Source: Mesorhizobium sp.
GTDB taxonomy: Bacteria; Pseudomonadota; Alphaproteobacteria; Rhizobiales; Rhizobiaceae
Reading direction: 5' to 3'
Assembly (NCBI GenBank): GCA_004020545.1
Contig: SAQE01000016.1
Span: 1-64,000, forward strand
Length of the DNA stretch: 64,000 nt
The notes under the pieces were generated by a model. The model was not told the DNA's origin, searched no databases, and worked only from the letters and a program-made list of their open reading frames with translations. The position numbers were made by a program, and so were the translations under genes. Below are positions 63,986 through 64,000 of the stretch, one piece after another (within the stretch, counting starts at the first letter, position 1; each line of letters opens with the position of its first letter).

Positions 63986-64000
63986 ACTGCCGTCTGCAGC

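Noticed and set aside
1-64000. CRISPR array, rRNA operon or intact insertion sequence
   Set aside because: No regularly spaced repeats, rRNA sequence or complete transposase gene was seen in the window.

Overview
The window looks like chromosomal or megaplasmid DNA of a methylotrophy-capable alphaproteobacterium, most likely Hyphomicrobiales (Mesorhizobium/Aminobacter-like Phyllobacteriaceae). The evidence is the serine-cycle gene set at the left end, several copies of short intergenic repeats of a kind I know from rhizobial genomes, high GC with dense overlapping operons, and alphaproteobacterial protein sequences. No genus can be fixed from sequence alone.

Layout. (1) 1-8953: serine-cycle block: the end of a malate-CoA ligase alpha subunit (mtkB), hydroxypyruvate reductase, glycerate 2-kinase, a LuxR-type regulator with a dead receiver domain, PEP carboxylase and serine hydroxymethyltransferase. 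Together they recycle glyoxylate/glycine carbon through hydroxypyruvate, glycerate, PEP, oxaloacetate and malyl-CoA. (2) 9500-12945: a six-gene membrane operon: three small membrane proteins, an ethanolamine-permease-like APC transporter and two unknown proteins, behind a promoter with a tandem palindrome. (3) 12946-17101: decayed DNA (MarR pseudogene, gene fragment), then a GYD-domain protein, pterin carbinolamine dehydratase, a SAM hydrolase and an MpaB-like oxygenase. (4) 17439-33963: a complete second-type complex I. nuoH-nuoI-CBS lie on the plus strand; nuoJ-K-antiporter-small protein-antiporter-M-N-A-B-C-D-E-F-G lie on the minus strand. It has four antiporter-like subunits instead of three, and NuoG carries the extra N7 cluster motif. 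It is bordered by an integrase pseudogene. (5) 34103-37807: integrase remnant, an HdeD-like protein, a CBS protein and hypotheticals. (6) 38079-51013: a catabolic cluster: ornithine-cyclodeaminase-family enzyme, SDR, epimerase, MalFGK-type ABC importer, D-threonine-aldolase/D-serine-dehydratase-family enzyme, MlrC-like M81 protein, LysR regulator and aldehyde dehydrogenase. (7) 51088-63871: a four-carbon acid-sugar (tetronate) catabolic regulon: LtnD-like dehydrogenases, OtnK kinase, OtnC aldolase/decarboxylase, OtnI isomerase, aldo/keto reductase, Asp/Glu-racemase-fold protein, ribose-type ABC importer, epimerase and LacI regulator. Two near-identical LacI-type palindromes in its two divergent promoter regions suggest one regulon.

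The most interesting structures are the expanded complex I, the uncharacterised permease operon with its small membrane proteins, the phosphorylation-dead regulator beside ppc, and the inferred LacI regulon for acid sugars, in which a mobile repeat has supplied the stop codon of otnI.
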